From: Luteimonas sp. MC1825
Lineage (GTDB): Bacteria > Pseudomonadota > Gammaproteobacteria > Xanthomonadales > Xanthomonadaceae
NCBI RefSeq assembly: GCF_014764385.1
Contig: NZ_CP061714.1
Span: 2,851,490-2,915,489, forward strand
Direction of reading: 5' to 3'
DNA length: 64,000 bases
The translations under genes were made by a program, and so were the position numbers. Shown one piece after another: positions 22,835 to 32,298 of the stretch (the stretch's first letter is position 1; each line of letters begins with the position of its first letter). The notes under the pieces are model-generated. The model was not told the DNA's origin, ran no database searches, and saw only the letters and a program-made list of their open reading frames with translations.

Positions 22835-23728
22835 TCACGCGGTGCGGCGGCGCACCGGGATGCCGCTCGCCGGGAAGCGCGCGATCTCGGCGCCGGCCTC
22901 GCGGATCGGCGCGCCGTGCGCGGGCGACCAGGCCATCGCGGTGATTGTTTCCCAGGTGGCCGGCAGCAGGTTGTCAGCGCCGCGCCACTCTTCGTACGCA
23001 GCCTGCGCCGCGGCAAAGCGCCCGCGCCCGGTGAGCGCGCGCCGCCGGCCGGCCAGCGCATTGGTCGCGCCCAGCGCGCGCAGTTCGCGCATCAGGGCCG
23101 GCATGTCATGGTGGCCGTGCACTTCGACCTCGCGGTCGAGCACCGGATCGCGGAAGCCCGCCCGCATCAGCGCGTCACCAAAGCCCGCGATCGGCACGAA
23201 CGGCGACACGTGCGCCTCGTCGTCGGCCGCCGCGAACGCCGCACGCAGCTCATGCAGGGTGTCGGGGCCGAACGTCGAGCACAGCAGCATCCCGCCCGGG
23301 CGCAGCACGCGGCGGAAGCCGGCAAACAGCGCGTCGAGGTCGTCCACCCACTGCACGCACAGGTTGCTGAACAGCAGGTCGACGCTGTTGTCGGCCAGCG
23401 GCAGCAGGCGCGCATCGGCGCAGACGCGGTCGATGCGGCGCTGCAGCGGGTTCCAGCCGCGGCGCGGCGCCAGCTGGTGGAGCATCGGCAGGGCGAGGTC
23501 GACGGCCAGCACGCGCGCCTTCGGCCAGCGCGCGCGCAGCGCCAGCGCGGCGCTGCCTGGCCCGCTGCCGACATCGACAACCGTGTCGGGCACGCGCTCG
23601 CCGAGATATTCCAGCGATTCCATGAGCCGCGCTTCCACGTCGCGCTGCAGCGCCGCCGCGGCGCCGTAGCCGGCGGCGGCGCGCGAGAAGGCGCGGCGCA
23701 CCTGGCGGGTATCGAAGGTGTCGGTCAT
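22835..23728 (-). CDS. bioC: Malonyl-ACP O-methyltransferase BioC
   Basis: Methylates malonyl-ACP so that fatty-acid synthase can build the pimeloyl moiety of biotin. In this 297-residue SAM methyltransferase, motif I is VVDVGSGPGSAALALRARWP (about residue 50). Further motifs are ADARLLPLADNSVDLLFSNLCVQWVDDLDALF, typical of BioC (the NLxxQW block), and LRPGGMLLCSTFGPDTLHELRAAF. Its start overlaps the bioH stop by 4 nt, and it is the last gene of the biotin operon. Confidence 0.92.
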   Translation of the reverse strand: MTDTFDTRQVRRAFSRAAAGYGAAAALQRDVEARLMESLEYLGERVPDTVVDVGSGPGSAALALRARWPKARVLAVDLALPMLHQLAPRRGWNPLQRRIDRVCADARLLPLADNSVDLLFSNLCVQWVDDLDALFAGFRRVLRPGGMLLCSTFGPDTLHELRAAFAAADDEAHVSPFVPIAGFGDALMRAGFRDPVLDREVEVHGHHDMPALMRELRALGATNALAGRRRALTGRGRFAAAQAAYEEWRGADNLLPATWETITAMAWSPAHGAPIREAGAEIARFPASGIPVRRRTA

Positions 23729-24576
23729 GGCATTGGTTCGGAGTCTGATGCGGCGCGGTCGATCGCAACTTGCCCGGGCATCGCACCGACGGCATCAAGG
23801 AATCCGGCGATCGCGGCCGCGACTTCGTCGGCATGGGTGAGGAACGGTGCGTGGCCGCCGTGTTCGACCTGGACGAAGCGCGCGCCCGGCGTGCGCGCCG
23901 CCGCCGCGCGCATCGCGCGCGGGTCGACCACGCGATCGCGGCGCCCGGCCAGCCACAGGCTGGGCACGCGCAGCGTCGGCAGCAGGGCGCGCTGGTCGAC
24001 GCTGCCGAGCAGGTCGAGGCCGTCGGCCAGCGCCGCCGCCGGCGGCTCGCCGCGCACGAACAGTTCCGCGCGCAGGGCGCGAAGCTCGCCCCTGGGGTCG
24101 TCCGAGCCGAACGCTTCCAGCGCGACGAAGCGGTCGAGCGTGCCGTGGTAATCCTCGCGCAGGCCGCGCGCGAAACCGGCGAAGATCTCCGCCGACATGC
24201 CGAAGCGGCCGTCGTCGTCGCCGGCGGCCTCCGGGTCACGCACGAAGCGCGGCGCCGAGCACACCATCGCCAGCGCCGGCACGCGCTCCGGGCGCGTGGA
24301 TGCGGCGTGCAGCGCGACCATGCCGCCCAGCGACCAGCCCAGCCACGGCGCCACCGGCACCCGCGCGGCGATCGCGGCGGCGCAGGCTTCCGGCTCCAGC
24401 GCCACGGCGCTGTCGCGGCTGCGGCCGTGCCCGGGCAGGTCCACCACGTGCAGGGTGAAGCGGTCCTCGAGGCGCGCCACCAGCGGCGCGAACACGCCGC
24501 CGTGCATCGCCCAGCCGTGCAGCAGCACCAGCGGCGCGCCCTGGCCCACGACTTCGATGTGCAGCTCGCCGCTCAT
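23725..24576 (-). CDS. bioH: Pimeloyl-ACP methyl ester carboxylesterase BioH
   Basis: Alpha/beta hydrolase that removes the methyl group from pimeloyl-ACP methyl ester, ending the BioC-initiated pathway. The 283-residue product has an oxyanion region LVLLHGWAMHGGVF, nucleophile elbow GWSLGGMVALHAA (Ser near residue 96), acid region WLAGRRDRVVDP and catalytic His in VEHGGHAPFLTH. Identity as BioH rests on these motifs plus position between bioF and bioC. The C-terminus is about 20 residues longer than typical (after FLDAVGAMPG). It overlaps the genes on both sides by 4 nt. Confidence 0.9.
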   Translation of the reverse strand: MSGELHIEVVGQGAPLVLLHGWAMHGGVFAPLVARLEDRFTLHVVDLPGHGRSRDSAVALEPEACAAAIAARVPVAPWLGWSLGGMVALHAASTRPERVPALAMVCSAPRFVRDPEAAGDDDGRFGMSAEIFAGFARGLREDYHGTLDRFVALEAFGSDDPRGELRALRAELFVRGEPPAAALADGLDLLGSVDQRALLPTLRVPSLWLAGRRDRVVDPRAMRAAAARTPGARFVQVEHGGHAPFLTHADEVAAAIAGFLDAVGAMPGQVAIDRAASDSEPMP

Positions 24577-25577
24577 GCGCCCTTGTCCCCGCGCAGTGCC
24601 TGCGCACGGCGCGGACTGCCGGCCTGCGGCCGCGCCACCACCCAGGCGAAGGCGACGATGCCGGCCACGATCAGCGCGGCGCCCCACAGCCCAAGCGCGC
24701 CCGGCAGCGGCTCGCCCAGCAGCCACGCACCGATGCCGATCGCGAACAGCAGCTCGGCGGCCTGCATCGCCTCGACCGCGCCGAGCGCGGTCGGGTTGTT
24801 GCGCACCATGCCGGTGGCCTGGAAGAACAGGATGGTGGCGATCACGCCGGCGCTGAGCGCCACGCCGGCGGCCAGCCAGACCTGGTCCATCGGCGGCGCG
24901 CCGCTGCGCGTCCAGGCCCAGGCCGCCACCAGCCACCACAGCGGCTGGCTGGCAAGCGTCATGCCGAACACGCGCTGCGCCGCGTTGAGCGTTTCGCCGC
25001 TGCGCTCGAGGTGCAGCAGCAACAGGCGGTTGCCGAGCGGATAGGCGAATGCCGCGCCCAGCACGCAGGCCAGCGCGATCCAGCCGGCGCGGTCGATCGC
25101 GCCGCCGCCGTAGCCGACCTGCAGCAGCAGCACGCCGGCGAAGATCAGCGCGGCCACCAGCAGTGCCGCCCGCGGGATGCGCCGGCGCGCATCGCTGTAG
25201 AGGAAGGGCGCGCACAGCATTCCGGCGATCACGGTGAACTGGAAGGTGCCGGCGACCAGCCACGACGGCCCGCTGGACGCCGCGAACGTCAGCAGCACGC
25301 AGAACGCCACGAAGCCGATCGCGCTGCAGCGCAGCCATGCCCAGGGATGCGCGCGCAGCGCGCGCCCCACCGGCCCCATGCCGCCCATCCACGGCATCAG
25401 CGGCAGCAGCAGCGGCAAGGTGATGAGGTAGCGCAGCGCCGCCGTCCACGTCCAGTCACCGCCCCCGCCCACCGCGGCGCGATTGAGCACGTAGGTCATG
25501 GTGAAGAACAGGGCCGATGCCAGCCCGATGCCGACGGCGGCCAGCGGGCGGCTGGGGGCGGACGCATGCGCCGGCAC
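24573..25577 (-). CDS. DMT-superfamily (EamA/multidrug-resistance-like) transporter within the bio operon
   Basis: 334-residue inner-membrane protein with about ten hydrophobic helices in two related halves, the drug/metabolite transporter architecture. Examples are AVGIGLASALFFTMTYVLNRA, FVAFCVLLTFAASSGPSWLVAGTF, ALLVAALIFAGVLLLQVGYGGG and GLWGAALIVAGIVAFAWVV. It lies 5 nt after bioF and overlaps bioH by 4 nt, so it is translated as part of the biotin operon. The substrate is unknown. Context suggests movement of biotin, a precursor such as KAPA, or a by-product, but this is inference. Confidence 0.8.
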   Translation of the reverse strand: MPAHASAPSRPLAAVGIGLASALFFTMTYVLNRAAVGGGGDWTWTAALRYLITLPLLLPLMPWMGGMGPVGRALRAHPWAWLRCSAIGFVAFCVLLTFAASSGPSWLVAGTFQFTVIAGMLCAPFLYSDARRRIPRAALLVAALIFAGVLLLQVGYGGGAIDRAGWIALACVLGAAFAYPLGNRLLLLHLERSGETLNAAQRVFGMTLASQPLWWLVAAWAWTRSGAPPMDQVWLAAGVALSAGVIATILFFQATGMVRNNPTALGAVEAMQAAELLFAIGIGAWLLGEPLPGALGLWGAALIVAGIVAFAWVVARPQAGSPRRAQALRGDKGA

Positions 25578-25582
25578 GCCGA

Positions 25583-26782
25583 TCAGGCCAGGTGCAACGC
25601 GTCGACGTGGTCGCGCGCGCGCGCCAGCGCCTCCACCAGCGCATCCACCTGCCCGTCGAGGTGGACCGTACTCAGCGTGACCCGCAGGCGTGCGCGGCCT
25701 TCGGGCACCGTCGGCGGGCGGATCGCGGCCACCCAGATGCCGTCGGCCTCGAGGCGTGCGGCCATGTCCAGCGCTCGGGCGTTGCCGCCACAGAGCACCG
25801 GCTGGATCGGGGTGTCGGACGGCAGCAGCTGCAGGCCTGCGCGGCGCGCACCGTCGCGGAAGCGCTGCACGTGCGCGGCAAGCTTGTCGCGGCGCCAGTG
25901 CTCGCGGCGCGCCAGCTTGACCGCGGCCAGCGAGGCCGCGGCCTGCGCCGGTGGCAGCGCGGTGGTGTACAGGTACGGCCGCGCGGTACCGGCCAGGTGT
26001 TCGATGAGATCCGCATCGCCGGCGACCACGGCACCGTAGCCGCCGAGCGCCTTGCCTAGCGTGGCCAGCTGCAGCGGCACTTCTTCGACGCCCAGCTTCG
26101 CTTCGGCGACGCTGCCGCGCCCGCCCGGGCCAAGCACGCCCACGCCATGCGCATCGTCGACATACAGCAGCGCCGACTGCATGCGCGCGGCCAGCGCCAG
26201 CTGGCGCAGCGGCGCGACGTCGCCGTCCATGCTGAAGACGCCGTCGGTGGCGAGCATCGCCGCGCCAGCCGGCACGGTCTTCAGCTGCCGCAGCGCACCT
26301 TCGGCATCGGCATGCGGGTAGCGGCGCAGGCGGCAGCCGGCCAGGCGCGAGGCGTCGATCAGGCTGGCGTGATTGAGGCGGTCCTGCACGCAGGCATCGT
26401 CATCGCCCAGCAGCGCCTGCTGCACCGCGAGGTTGGCGAGGTAACCACTGCCGAACAGCAGCGCGCGCGGGGTGCCAAGCCAGTCGGCGACCTCGCGCTC
26501 CAGCGCGTCATGCGCCACGTGGTGGCCGCAGACCAGGTGCGAGGACACGCCACCGGCGCCGTCACGCGAGGCCGCGTTCTGCAGCGCGTCCACGACCTGG
26601 AACTGCTGGGCCAGGCCGAGGTAGTCGTTGCCGCAGAAGTTCAGCAGCCAGCGGCCGTCGACTTCCAGGCGCACGCCGTCGCGGCGGCCCACCACGCGGC
26701 GGCGCCGCACCAGGTCGTCGGCCAGTGCGTCCGCGCGCAGCGACTGCACGCGCCGGCGCAGGTCGGGGCGCTGCTCAGCCAA
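25583..26782 (-). CDS. bioF: 8-amino-7-oxononanoate synthase BioF (TTG start)
   Basis: PLP enzyme that condenses pimeloyl-ACP/CoA with L-alanine to KAPA. From TTG 26782 the product is 399 residues and begins [12 protein letters not shown], where family members normally begin. A good Shine-Dalgarno (GGAGG, 7 nt upstream) supports this TTG; the in-frame ATGs at 26842 and 26821 lie deep inside bioB. Motifs: [75 protein letters not shown] and [12 protein letters not shown] with the PLP lysine. It overlaps the bioB stop by 8 nt. Confidence 0.93.
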   Translation of the reverse strand: MAEQRPDLRRRVQSLRADALADDLVRRRRVVGRRDGVRLEVDGRWLLNFCGNDYLGLAQQFQVVDALQNAASRDGAGGVSSHLVCGHHVAHDALEREVADWLGTPRALLFGSGYLANLAVQQALLGDDDACVQDRLNHASLIDASRLAGCRLRRYPHADAEGALRQLKTVPAGAAMLATDGVFSMDGDVAPLRQLALAARMQSALLYVDDAHGVGVLGPGGRGSVAEAKLGVEEVPLQLATLGKALGGYGAVVAGDADLIEHLAGTARPYLYTTALPPAQAAASLAAVKLARREHWRRDKLAAHVQRFRDGARRAGLQLLPSDTPIQPVLCGGNARALDMAARLEADGIWVAAIRPPTVPEGRARLRVTLSTVHLDGQVDALVEALARARDHVDALHLA

Positions 26783-27842
26783 CGGCCTGCCTCCGCGGCT
26801 GGCAGGCGACGATGTCGGCATGCACGGTGCCGCCGTGGTCATGGTCGGGTGCGTCCACGGTGACCGCCATCGCGCGCAGGCCGAGGCGCGCGAACAGCGC
26901 TTCGTCGTGTGCGGTATCCGGGTTGCCGGTGGTCAGCAGCTTGTCGCCGTGGAAGATCGAATTGGCACCGGCGGCGAAGCACAGCGCCTGCAGCTCGTCG
27001 CTCATCTGCTCGCGGCCGGCGGACAGCCGCACCATCGACTTCGGCATGAGGATGCGCGCCGCCGCGATCGTGCGCACGAACTCGAACGGATCGAGCTCGG
27101 CGGTGCCGTGCAACGGCGTGCCTTCCACCTGCACCAGGCGGTTGATCGGCACCGAATCCGGGTGCGCCGGCATGGTCGCCAGCGTCTGCAGCAGGCCGGC
27201 GCGCTGGCGCCGCGACTCGCCCATGCCGACGATCCCGCCGCAGCAGGTCTTCAGCCCGGCATCGCGCACGTGGCCGAGCGTGTCGAAGCGGTCCTGCAGC
27301 TCGCGGGTGTGGATGATGTTGCCGTAGTGCTCGGGATCGGTATCGATGTTGTGGTTGTAGTAGTCCAGCCCGGCCATCTTCAGCGCCTGCGCCTGCGTGC
27401 CGGTGAGCATGCCGAGCGTGGCGCAGGTCTCCAGGCCGAGCGCCTTCACGCCGGCGATCATCTCGGCGACCTTGGGGATGTCGCGGTCCTTCGGCGAGCG
27501 CCACGCCGCGCCCATGCAGAAGCGCGAGGCGCCCGCGGCCTTGGCCTGGCGCGCCTTCTCCATCACCGCCTCGGTTTCCATCAGCTTCTGCGCGTCGACG
27601 CCGGTGTCGTAGCGCTGCGCCTGCGGGCAGTAGGCGCAGTCCTCGGGGCAGCCACCGGTCTTCACCGACAGCAGGGTGCTGACCTGGACTTCGGCGGGAT
27701 CGAAATGCAGCCGGTGGACGCTCGAGGCGCGGTGCAGCAGCTCGGTGAACGGCAGGTCCAGCAGGGCCTCGACCTCGCTCCGCGACCAGTCGTGGCGCGG
27801 AATGGCGGCGTCACTGGCGCGGAAGTCGCTGACGTCGGGCAT
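26775..27842 (-). CDS. bioB: Biotin synthase BioB
   Basis: Radical-SAM enzyme that inserts sulfur into dethiobiotin. The 355-residue product has the radical-SAM cluster [10 protein letters not shown] (CxxxCxxC) near residues 60-70, then [45 protein letters not shown] and [11 protein letters not shown], all typical of BioB including the auxiliary [2Fe-2S] ligands. ATG 27842 has a modest AGGA upstream. It is the first gene of bioB-bioF-DMT-bioH-bioC, divergent from comF with a 49-bp gap. No BioR or BirA box was recognised in that gap. Confidence 0.96.
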   Translation of the reverse strand: MPDVSDFRASDAAIPRHDWSRSEVEALLDLPFTELLHRASSVHRLHFDPAEVQVSTLLSVKTGGCPEDCAYCPQAQRYDTGVDAQKLMETEAVMEKARQAKAAGASRFCMGAAWRSPKDRDIPKVAEMIAGVKALGLETCATLGMLTGTQAQALKMAGLDYYNHNIDTDPEHYGNIIHTRELQDRFDTLGHVRDAGLKTCCGGIVGMGESRRQRAGLLQTLATMPAHPDSVPINRLVQVEGTPLHGTAELDPFEFVRTIAAARILMPKSMVRLSAGREQMSDELQALCFAAGANSIFHGDKLLTTGNPDTAHDEALFARLGLRAMAVTVDAPDHDHGGTVHADIVACQPRRQAVG

Positions 27843-27891
27843 GGCGGAGTCCTGAGGGCGCACGTATTGCGGACCCGGCAGTCTGGAAACC

Positions 27892-28620
27892 ATGCCTGCG
27901 CCTGTCAACCGCAGCCCGGCCACCGCGGTTGACGGCTGGCTTGCGCGCATGGGCCGCAGCCTGTGGGCGCCGCGCTGCCTCGTCTGCGGCGAGCTGGCCA
28001 ACGGCCGGCGCGACCTGTGCCAGCCCTGTGCCGCCGCGCTGCCGTGGAACCGCCTGGCCTGCCCGCGCTGCGCGGCGCCTGGCCCACCGGCCGCGCCCTG
28101 CGCCGCCTGCCTCCGCCAGCCACCCCCGCTCGATGCCGCCCACGCCGCGTTCGTCTACGCCTTCCCCCTCGACCGGCTGCTGCCGCGCTTCAAGTTCCAC
28201 CGCGACCTTGCCGCGGGCCGGCTGCTGTCGGCGGCGATGGCCGGCGCGTTCGCATCGCTGCCACGTCCCGATGCGCTGCTGCCGATCCCGCTGCACCGCG
28301 CGCGCCTGCGCGAACGCGGCTACGACCAGGCGCTGGAGCTGGCACGGCCGCTGGGGCGCGCGTTGGCGCTGCCGCTGTGCGACGGCCTGCTGCTGCGCGC
28401 GCGTGCCACCACGCCGCAGTCGCGGCTGCATGCCGACGAACGCCGGCGCAACCTGCGTGGCGCATTCGCGGCGCAGCCGTCGGGCGGCGCGCTGCCGCGG
28501 CACGTCGCCCTGGTGGACGACGTCATGACCACCGGTGCCACCCTGCATGCCGCCGCGATCGCCCTGCGCCGGGCCGGCGTGGCCCGGGTCGACGCCTGGG
28601 TCGCGGCCCGGGTGCCGTGA
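27892..28620 (+). CDS. comF: ComF family phosphoribosyltransferase-like protein
   Basis: 242 residues. N-terminal zinc-finger-like Cys pairs ([33 protein letters not shown]) are followed by a type I phosphoribosyltransferase fold. The PRPP-binding loop is [19 protein letters not shown], and the [22 protein letters not shown] block is characteristic of ComF/GntX. ComF is required for DNA uptake in naturally competent bacteria; its role here is likely linked to transformation or an uncharacterised nucleotide reaction. In Xanthomonadaceae comF next to bioB is a familiar arrangement. Confidence 0.88.
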   Translation: MPAPVNRSPATAVDGWLARMGRSLWAPRCLVCGELANGRRDLCQPCAAALPWNRLACPRCAAPGPPAAPCAACLRQPPPLDAAHAAFVYAFPLDRLLPRFKFHRDLAAGRLLSAAMAGAFASLPRPDALLPIPLHRARLRERGYDQALELARPLGRALALPLCDGLLLRARATTPQSRLHADERRRNLRGAFAAQPSGGALPRHVALVDDVMTTGATLHAAAIALRRAGVARVDAWVAARVP

Positions 28621-28643
28621 GCGCCGCGCGCCGGGTGCCGCAC

Positions 28644-30335
28644 CTAGGGGGACCGGTTCGGATCGATCAGCGTTTCGCCGATCGCCGATGACCCGGCGCT
28701 GGCCACCGTGTGCAGCGCGGAGGTCTGGCGCTCGATCATCCGCCGCACCCGGGGCGCCCCCGGCCCCTGGTGCAGCGCACGCAGGTGTTCGGGAATGGTC
28801 GCGTCGTCGTGGGTGAGGCGACTGTTGTGGCGGATGTACTCCAGCCAGGTGGATGTCTCGTAGCGCTCGATCCACACCTGCGGATCGGCGAGATCGCGCA
28901 GCACCCGCCAGTTGCGGGCGCCGTCGCGGCGGCGGATGCGGCGGCGTTCGGCCATTGCACCGAGGAACTCCAGCACGTCCTGTTCGCGGATCACGTACTC
29001 GATGGTGATCACCACCGGACCGGTACGCGGCTGCACCGGGACCGCGGTGGCGGGCTCCTGCCAGCGGCGCAAAGGATCGAGGTTGAGTTCGGTCAGTTTC
29101 GCCAGTGGCAGCCAGCGGCCAAGCGCCGCACAGGCGAGCATGGCCACCGCCGCGCCGAGCAGCGCCGTGCGCACGTCGTCGCGCGCGGCCACGGAACCCC
29201 ACAGCCAGCTGCCGGTCGCCATGCCGCCGAACGCCGCCATCTGGTACAGCGACAGCGCGCGCGCCACGACCCAGCGCGGGGTGGACAGCTGCACCGTGAC
29301 GTTGAAGGTCGACATGGCCAGCACCCACGCCGCACCGCCAAGCAGCAGCGCCGCCATGGTCAGCGGCAGCCACGTGCTCATCGCCGCACCTGCCGCGGCC
29401 ACCGCGAAGGCAACGCAGGCACAACCGACCAGCGACTCGGTTGTCAGGCGCTGGCGCAGGTGCGCACTGCCCATCGCGCCGGCGATCGCACCCACGCCGA
29501 ACGCACCGAGCAGCAGGCCATAGGTCAGCGGGCCGCCGGCGACCAGGTCCCTGGCCACCAGCGGCATCAGTGCCATGACCGCGCTGGCGCCGACGCCGAA
29601 CACGGCGCTGCGCACCAGCACGGTGCGGATGGCGGGTGACATCGCGACATAGCGGATGCCCGCGGCGATCGCCACGCCCAGGGTTTCCCGCGGCAGCAGG
29701 CGTGGCTCGGCGGGCCGGCGCCAGCGCGCCAGCACCACGATCAGCGCGATGTAGCTGACGGCATTCACCGCGAATGCCGCGGCGGCACCGGCGGCGGCGA
29801 CGATCGCGCCGCCGAGCGCCGGCCCCACGCTGCGCGCGATGTTGAAGCCCATGCTGTTGAGGGCCACCGCGCCCGGCAGTTCCACGCGCGGCACCATGTC
29901 GCCGACCGACGCCTGCCAGGCCGGCGCGTTGAACGCCGCGCCGCAGCCGATCAGGAAGGTGAACAGCAGCAGCAGCCACGGCGTGATCAGCCCCGACCAG
30001 GTGCACAGCGCCAGCGCCACCGACACCAGCAGCATGAACAGCTGCGCGCCCAGCATCATCTTGCGCCTGTCGAGGCTGTCGGCCATGGCGCCGGCCACCA
30101 GCGAGAACAGCATCACCGGCAGCGCGATCGAAGCCTGCACCAGCGCGACCATGTCGGCCGACTCCGCGATCGAGATCATCAGCCACGACGCGCCGACCGA
30201 CTGGATCATGCCGCCGAAGTTGGACGAGGCGCTGGCCAGCCAGACCTTGCGGAATACCGGATAGCGCATGGCCGACAGCGCCGACGGGCGCTGCACGGGA
30301 TCGGGTGGCGGCGGCGGAGCGGGCGCGCGTTCCAC
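28644..30335 (-). CDS. MFS_3-type exporter with C-terminal soluble domain
   Basis: 563 residues from GTG 30335 (ATG 30269 is an alternative start). About 11-12 transmembrane helices span residues 20-420, with the EntS-like start ALSAMRYPVFRKVWLASASSNFGGMIQSVGASWLM and loop ADSLDRRKMMLGAQ. A soluble tail of about 130 residues follows (VVITIEYVIREQDVLEFLGAMAERRRIRRRDGARNWRVLRDL, then WLEYIRHNSRLTHDD), resembling the ABM-like ligand domain seen in MFS_3 (PF05977) proteins. The substrate is unknown; relatives export siderophores or other hydrophobic compounds. The GTG lies 5 nt after the ubiA stop, implying coupling. Confidence 0.78.
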   Translation of the reverse strand: MERAPAPPPPPDPVQRPSALSAMRYPVFRKVWLASASSNFGGMIQSVGASWLMISIAESADMVALVQASIALPVMLFSLVAGAMADSLDRRKMMLGAQLFMLLVSVALALCTWSGLITPWLLLLFTFLIGCGAAFNAPAWQASVGDMVPRVELPGAVALNSMGFNIARSVGPALGGAIVAAAGAAAAFAVNAVSYIALIVVLARWRRPAEPRLLPRETLGVAIAAGIRYVAMSPAIRTVLVRSAVFGVGASAVMALMPLVARDLVAGGPLTYGLLLGAFGVGAIAGAMGSAHLRQRLTTESLVGCACVAFAVAAAGAAMSTWLPLTMAALLLGGAAWVLAMSTFNVTVQLSTPRWVVARALSLYQMAAFGGMATGSWLWGSVAARDDVRTALLGAAVAMLACAALGRWLPLAKLTELNLDPLRRWQEPATAVPVQPRTGPVVITIEYVIREQDVLEFLGAMAERRRIRRRDGARNWRVLRDLADPQVWIERYETSTWLEYIRHNSRLTHDDATIPEHLRALHQGPGAPRVRRMIERQTSALHTVASAGSSAIGETLIDPNRSP

Positions 30336-30340
30336 GACGC

Positions 30341-31252
30341 TCAGCCCGGGCGCCGCAACGCGAAGTCCGCGGCAATGCCCGCGAACACCGCCATGCCCAC
30401 CCAGTGGTTGTGCAGGAACGCGCGGAAGCAGGGCTCGCGCTGGCGATGGCGGGCAATCCAGAACTCGTACGCCACCAGCAACAGGCCGACGCCCAGCCCC
30501 GCCCAATAGAACCGGCCCAGCCCCGCCTGCCGTCCGACCAGGGCCAGCGCCGAGAACTCCAGCGCGTACAGCACGCCCTGCGCCACCAGGTCGAGGTCAC
30601 CGAACAGGATCGCGGTCGACTTCGAGCCCACCTTGATGTCGTCGTCGCGGTCGACCATCGCGTACCAGGTGTCGTAGGCGGTCGACCAGAAGATGTTGGC
30701 GACGTACAGCACCCAGGCCACCGCCGGCACTTCGCCCTGCACCGCGGCGAACGCCATCGGGATGCCCCAGCCGAAGGACATGCCCAGGTACACCTGCGGC
30801 AGGTGCGTGTGGCGCTTGAGATAGGGGTAGGTCGCCGCCAGGAACAGCCCCACCCCGCTGAGCAGGATGGTCAGGCGGTTCATCGTCAGCACCAGCGCGA
30901 ACGCGACGAGCATCAGCACCGCGAACAGTGCAAGCGCCTCGCGCCCGGAAACCGCGCCGGTCGCCATCGGCCGCCCACGCGTGCGCTCGACATGCGGGTC
31001 CAGCCAGCGGTCGGCGTAGTCGTTGACCACGCAGCCGGCCGCGCGTGTCAGCCATACGCCGGCGCTGAACACCACCAGCGTCCACAGCGGCGGCACGCCC
31101 TCGGCGGCGATCCACAGCGCCCACCATGTCGGCCACAGCAACAGCAGCCAGCCGATCGGGCGGTCGGCGCGCATCAGCCGCCAGTACAGGCCCAGGCGCG
31201 TGCGCCAGCCGGGCGTGGTGGCGGGTTGCGGGTCGAAGCGTTCGTAGGACAT
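30341..31252 (-). CDS. ubiA: 4-hydroxybenzoate polyprenyltransferase UbiA
   Basis: Integral membrane prenyltransferase of ubiquinone synthesis. The 303-residue product has the two Asp-rich, Mg2+/diphosphate-binding motifs: [15 protein letters not shown] (about residue 80) and [20 protein letters not shown] (about residue 203), plus [20 protein letters not shown] near the N-terminus. About eight hydrophobic helices are visible. ATG 31252 is preferred over ATG 31261: TACCAT, a likely -10, lies 7 nt upstream of 31252 and overlaps the other ATG. Confidence 0.94.
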   Translation of the reverse strand: MSYERFDPQPATTPGWRTRLGLYWRLMRADRPIGWLLLLWPTWWALWIAAEGVPPLWTLVVFSAGVWLTRAAGCVVNDYADRWLDPHVERTRGRPMATGAVSGREALALFAVLMLVAFALVLTMNRLTILLSGVGLFLAATYPYLKRHTHLPQVYLGMSFGWGIPMAFAAVQGEVPAVAWVLYVANIFWSTAYDTWYAMVDRDDDIKVGSKSTAILFGDLDLVAQGVLYALEFSALALVGRQAGLGRFYWAGLGVGLLLVAYEFWIARHRQREPCFRAFLHNHWVGMAVFAGIAADFALRRPG

Positions 31253-31362
31253 GGCGGGCATGGTACCGCCGGGTGCCGATGCGACGGCGCTGGCTCCGTC
31301 ACCGGGGCGTTCCGGCCGGGCGCTCGCTTCGCGCGGCGCGATAGTGGAAAATGCCGCACTGC

Positions 31363-31439
31363 GCGCCTGTAGCTCAGCTGGATAGAGTAGTGGCTTCCGA
31401 AGCCATTGGTCGGGGGTTCGAATCCCTCCAGGCGCACCA
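31363..31439 (+). tRNA. tRNA-Arg (anticodon CCG)
   Basis: The acceptor stem GCGCCTG/CAGGCGC, a D-arm with GCTCAGCTGGATAGAGT, anticodon arm TGGC-TTCCGAA-GCCA (anticodon CCG, decoding CGG) and T-arm GGGGGTTCGAATCCCTC form a full cloverleaf. CCA is genomically encoded at 31437-31439. In this GC-rich genome CGG codons are frequent, so this isoacceptor is expected. Confidence 0.96.
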
Positions 31440-31495
31440 TTCGCGGCATCCCCGGCCTTCGCACGGGCCCCACGCGCGAGCACCATGCAGCCGCG

Positions 31496-32167
31496 TCACG
31501 CCGGCGTTGCAACCTTGCCGAGCCCGGATTCGATCAGCCCGCGGGCAAGCCTGGCCCAGGCGCTGGTCGAGTAGCGCGCGTACTTTGGCTCATGGCGCAT
31601 CAGGCGGCGGATCACGATGCCGCGATAGATGTTGTGGGTGAGATAGAGCACGGTGCGCGCGGTGTCTTCCGGCATGCCCGACGCACACAAGGCCCGCAGC
31701 CACTCGCCCTCGATCGGCAGGCGGAACCTGCGCGAGACCAGTTGCACCTGCCTGCGCAGCTCCGGCTCGTAGTCGCCGAGCCCCATCATGGTGATCGAGA
31801 TCGCGAAGGTCGGGCCGAGATAGAACTGTTCCGAATCCTTGACCAGCGCCGCGAACACATCGCTGCCCGGCCTGATCGCGCCGACCAGGCGCATGCTGCC
31901 GGCATGCGAATCCTCGTACGCGCGGCGCACCGCCGCGATCACCAGGCTCTGCTTGGTGGGGAAATGATGGGTCTGCGCGCCCTTCGACACGCCGGCCGCG
32001 ATGGCCACCTCGTTGACGCGGAAGCCGGCATAGCCCTTGCTGGTCAGCTCGTTGACCGCCGCCACGAGGATCCGGCTGCGCGTCTCGTCACGGCGTTGCG
32101 CCTGCGTGCGTCGCTGCGGCGGCGTGGGCCGGGGTTTGGCACCATCCGGCGCCACTGTCTTGGGCAT
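31496..32167 (-). CDS. TetR family transcriptional regulator
   Basis: 223 residues. An Arg/Thr/Pro-rich start (PPQRRTQAQRRDETRSRILVAAVNELTSKGYAGFRVNEVAIAAGVSKGAQTHHFPTKQSLV) contains the TetR N-terminal helix-turn-helix: AAGVSKGAQTHHFPTK is the recognition region. The C-terminal ligand domain (about residues 85-215) is helical and hydrophobic and matches no specific regulator I recognise. It is divergent from the cytochrome c5 gene with a 131-bp gap, where no clear palindromic operator was found. The target is unknown. Confidence 0.85.
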   Translation of the reverse strand: MPKTVAPDGAKPRPTPPQRRTQAQRRDETRSRILVAAVNELTSKGYAGFRVNEVAIAAGVSKGAQTHHFPTKQSLVIAAVRRAYEDSHAGSMRLVGAIRPGSDVFAALVKDSEQFYLGPTFAISITMMGLGDYEPELRRQVQLVSRRFRLPIEGEWLRALCASGMPEDTARTVLYLTHNIYRGIVIRRLMRHEPKYARYSTSAWARLARGLIESGLGKVATPA

Positions 32168-32250
32168 AGCATCCTGCCTGCACGAAAGAGCACAACCGCA
32201 TCCACGGTAGCGCGGGCCCCGGCGCTGCGGCAATGGCATGGGCTCTGTTC

Positions 32251-32256
32251 TATAAT
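32251..32256 (+). promoter_or_regulatory. Perfect -10 box (TATAAT) of the cytochrome c5 gene
   Basis: TATAAT lies 42 nt before the GTG start at 32299. The -35 region is weak (CTGCGG about 17 nt upstream). The leader has AAAGG before the GTG. Confidence 0.55.
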
Positions 32257-32298
32257 CCGGCCCAGCTGTGGCCGCCCGCCACGCGCGAAAGGTGCTCC

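Noticed and set aside
31341..31486. Minus-strand extension of the ubiA frame encoding [22 protein letters not shown]
   Set aside because: This is the antisense of tRNA-Arg, a known source of spurious N-terminal extensions and false proteins.
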